Shown here: positions 6,798 to 7,945 of the stretch, one piece after another
Position numbering within the stretch: position 1 is the first letter of the stretch
Layout of the letters: every line of letters begins with the position of its first letter
NCBI GenBank assembly: GCA_003222555.1
Contig: QHWL01000194.1
Span: forward strand, 1 to 7,945
Source of the DNA: Acidobacteriota bacterium
GTDB lineage: Bacteria > Acidobacteriota > Vicinamibacteria > Vicinamibacterales > CAVVIG01
Direction: 5' to 3'
Length of the DNA stretch: 7,945 nucleotides
Notes under the pieces: generated by a model
The model's database searches: none
What the model was told of the DNA's origin: nothing
Seen by the model: the letters and a program-made list of their open reading frames with translations, nothing else
Translations under genes and position numbers: made by a program

Positions 6798-6862
6798 ATC
6801 GTGGTCCTGACGCGGTCAGCGAAAGCGGCGCGGGGCTGTATCCTGCCGTAAACAGAAGTAGC

Positions 6863-6880
6863 GCAGGACTTTAGTCCTGC
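6863..6880. repeat. Perfect 8-bp palindrome in the divergent gap 6798-6984
   Basis: GCAGGACT (6863-6870), two bases, then AGTCCTGC (6873-6880). It lies in the 187-base region between the MFS gene and the ImuA-like gene. From memory, variants of the word CAGGACTTTAGTCCTG with a leading GTAGCG recur between genes in Acidobacteriota and other soil bacteria, so a dispersed REP-like unit is the likeliest reading. It could instead be a regulator site. Confidence 0.65.
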
Positions 6881-6915
6881 CATGCCAGTCTAGTATCTTA
6901 CCTCACTCTTGCCTC

Positions 6916-6944
6916 TTGATCGGACTCTCGGCCTGCGATATAGT
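6916..6944 (+). promoter_or_regulatory. Housekeeping-type promoter for the ImuA-like gene
   Basis: TTGATC (6916-6921) and TATAGT (6939-6944) are separated by 17 bases, the optimal spacing, with most consensus positions matched. Transcription would start near 6951, about 34 bases before the ATG at 6985. The leader has no clear Shine-Dalgarno sequence. Confidence 0.5.
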
Positions 6945-6959
6945 TCGTGGGTAGGCGAA
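6944..6959. promoter_or_regulatory. Possible operator over the ImuA-like gene's transcription start
   Basis: TTCG (6944-6947), eight bases, then CGAA (6956-6959) forms a small inverted repeat overlapping the end of the -10 box and the predicted start site. This is a repressor-type position. ImuA cassettes are commonly under LexA control, but this site is not one of the LexA boxes I know (CTG-N10-CAG or GAAC-N4-GTTC). With arms of only four bases it may be chance. Confidence 0.22.
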
Positions 6960-6984
6960 GATAAAGCGAAACACAACGAACCTT

Positions 6985-7945
6985 ATGGCCTCTCTCGCTC
7001 GTGCCGACCTCGAATCGCTGCTCCGCGCCCGAAAACTCGAACGCACGCTCACCACGGCGCTGCCGCCCGACGATTGTTCCAGCGTTGCGCCGAGCGGCAT
7101 TCCTGCTTTAGACGCGCGGCTCGGCGGCGGGGTGCCGCGTGGCCATTTGTCCGAGCTCGTCGGGCCGCGATCGTCGGGGCGGACGAGCCTGCTGCTGCGC
7201 CTGCTGGCGGCGGCCACGGCGCGCGGCGAGCTCGTCGCGCTCGTCGACGCGCTCGACATGTTCGATGCGGGGTCGGCCGCGGCCGCAGGCATCGATCTCA
7301 ATCGCCTGCTCTGGATCCGGGGCCACGTCGTATCGAATCCTGGCCTGTGCCGCGATTTGAACCAACGCGCGATCGAGCAGGCCGTCAAAGCGTTTACGCT
7401 CGTGCTGCAGGCCGGCAACTTCGGCCTCGTCGCGCTCGACGCAGGCGAGGCGCCAGCCCACGCCATGAGGCGGCTCCCGTTCACGACGTGGTTCCGCCTG
7501 CAGCGACTGGTCGAAGGCAGCCAGACGGCAAGTGTGCTCGTCGGCTCGGAGCCGATGGCGCGCAGTTCGGCGGGACTGACACTCAGGCTGGGGATTCGGG
7601 ATCCGCGATTCGGGATTCGGTTCAGCGGTCGTTTGTTCGACGGGCTCGACATCGAGGCGCGCATCGTCCGCGCGCGCGTCCTCTGGCAGGAGCAAGGAAC
7701 GGCCTGCGGCCCTGGCGAGGCGGAGCGGAGCCGCCGAGCGCGAGCGAGCGACAGCCCTGAGCCGAAAGCGCTGGGGGTGGGGCCCCAGCGCTTTGAAGAA
7801 AGTGGGGCCCCGCGAGCAGTAGAAAGCGCCTGCGGCCCGCGCGAGCAAAGCGAGTCTTCGAGCGGCGCAGCGCGAGCGAGCGGGGGTGGGGCCCCGCGAG
7901 CAGTAGAAAGCGCCTGCGGCCCGCGCGAGCAAAGCGAGTCTTCGA
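6985..7945 (+). CDS. ImuA-like/RecA-related protein, 3' end outside window, with repeat-built tail
   Basis: The frame is open from ATG 6985 to the window edge (320 codons, no stop). Residues 38-60 (SGIPALDARLGGGVPRGHLSELVG) and the P-loop-like GPRSSGRTS (60-68) match the start of the RecA/ImuA fold. In RecA the equivalent is GPESSGKT, so the catalytic Lys is Arg66 here. A Walker B-like strand, GLVALD, ends at Asp152. This fits ImuA, a RecA-like accessory of the ImuA-ImuB-DnaE2 translesion polymerase system that need not hydrolyse ATP; the downstream genes that would confirm it are not visible. The family-like region ends near residue 238 (WQEQG), close to the usual length of about 230-260. 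From 239 onward the protein is Gly/Ala/Arg/Ser-rich and encoded by repeats, including a 28-residue tandem unit. Residues 203-212 also come from a simple repeat. A plain divergent RecA paralogue is the alternative. Confidence 0.78.
   Translation, partial: MASLARADLESLLRARKLERTLTTALPPDDCSSVAPSGIPALDARLGGGVPRGHLSELVGPRSSGRTSLLLRLLAAATARGELVALVDALDMFDAGSAAAAGIDLNRLLWIRGHVVSNPGLCRDLNQRAIEQAVKAFTLVLQAGNFGLVALDAGEAPAHAMRRLPFTTWFRLQRLVEGSQTASVLVGSEPMARSSAGLTLRLGIRDPRFGIRFSGRLFDGLDIEARIVRARVLWQEQGTACGPGEAERSRRARASDSPEPKALGVGPQRFEESGAPRAVESACGPREQSESSSGAARASGGGAPRAVESACGPREQSESS
7591..7620 (+). repeat. GGGATTCG-type simple repeat inside the ImuA-like gene
   Basis: Four degenerate copies of the word GGATTCGG/GATCCGCG/ATTCGGG occur in 30 bases and encode residues 203-212 (GIRDPRFGIR). 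The stretch is a multiple of three and keeps the frame. It looks like a microsatellite that entered the gene near the boundary before the conserved RLFDGLDIEARIVRARV block. Confidence 0.6.
7765..7794. repeat. Perfect 12-bp hairpin in the tail of the ImuA-like gene
   Basis: AAAGCGCTGGGG (7765-7776), loop GTGGGG, then CCCCAGCGCTTT (7783-7794). The stem is strong and ends in TTT, so it could act as a weak terminator. It lies about 80 bases after the end of the conserved part of the protein, which is where a gene end would be expected. No stop codon is present in frame. Confidence 0.65.
7802..7945 (+). repeat. 84-bp tandem repeat, in frame, running off the window
   Basis: Bases 7802-7861 recur exactly at 7886-7945, giving an 84-bp period (28 codons). 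The second copy is cut by the window edge, so the true copy number is unknown. Each unit begins GTGGGGCCCC and contains GCGAGCAAAGCGAG and GCGCGAGCGAGCG. A degenerate relative lies at about 7698-7801, with the same GCCTGCGGCC and GAGCGCGAGCGAGCG words. Both strands are open across the array in at least one frame, so coding potential alone is not evidence for protein here. Confidence 0.85.

Noticed and set aside
5508..6851. 447-residue open frame on the + strand opposite the MFS gene
   Set aside because: Rich in His, Glu, Arg and Gln with no membrane segments or motifs. This is the antisense pattern of a hydrophobic GC-rich gene.
6909..7760. 283-residue open frame on the + strand in another frame over the ImuA-like gene
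   Set aside because: An Arg/Ala-rich string with no motif; the frame starting at 6985 contains the conserved blocks.
7108..7932. 274-residue open frame on the minus strand over the ImuA-like gene and repeats
   Set aside because: It is made partly of the translated 84-bp repeat and otherwise shows no family features, while the + strand carries a clear RecA-like fold.

Overview
This 7,945-base, GC-rich (by eye well over 60%) window is dense with bacterial chromosomal genes. It contains no rRNA, tRNA, CRISPR array or transposase that I can see. Gene content, codon use and the style of the intergenic repeats suggest a soil or sediment Acidobacteriota-type genome, perhaps Vicinamibacteria. That assignment rests on recalled family resemblance, not on a search.

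Layout, left to right: (1) the 3' part of a PiT-family phosphate permease, + strand, 1-555. (2) A two-gene operon on the minus strand, read 3076 to 585: a PhoB-like response regulator and a PhoR-like histidine kinase with overlapping ends. It converges with the permease over a perfect 11-bp palindrome. (3) On the + strand, a small membrane-anchored protein (3250-3651) whose glycine-zipper C-terminal domain continues in the same frame behind an amber stop (3652-3807). (4) A nickel/cobalt-type permease (3983-4686), probably leaderless and broken by a one-base frameshift near 4547-4551. (5) A fluoride channel gene crcB (4781-5146), followed 4 bases later by a DUF190 PII-like gene (5151-5489). (6) An MFS exporter on the minus strand (5490-6797) whose stop codon directly abuts that of the DUF190 gene. 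(7) On the + strand, a RecA-like/ImuA-like gene from 6985 that is open to the window edge. Its C-terminal end runs into an 84-bp in-frame repeat.

Functionally, the left third concerns phosphate: a low-affinity permease beside a phosphate-type two-component system. The centre concerns small-ion homeostasis: a Ni/Co permease, then fluoride export with a PII-like partner. The right end is probably the start of a translesion-synthesis cassette (ImuA, expected to be followed by ImuB and DnaE2 outside the window).

I did not find a clear new multi-gene system. The least explained material lies between and at the ends of genes. The main items are a 90-bp element made of 8-bp units arranged as two mirror-image tandem arrays (4689-4778), the amber codon separating two halves of a normally continuous protein (3649), and the repeat-built tail of the ImuA-like protein (7591 to the end). 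Other junctions carry different short palindromes, a G-quadruplex-type tract and candidate promoters.
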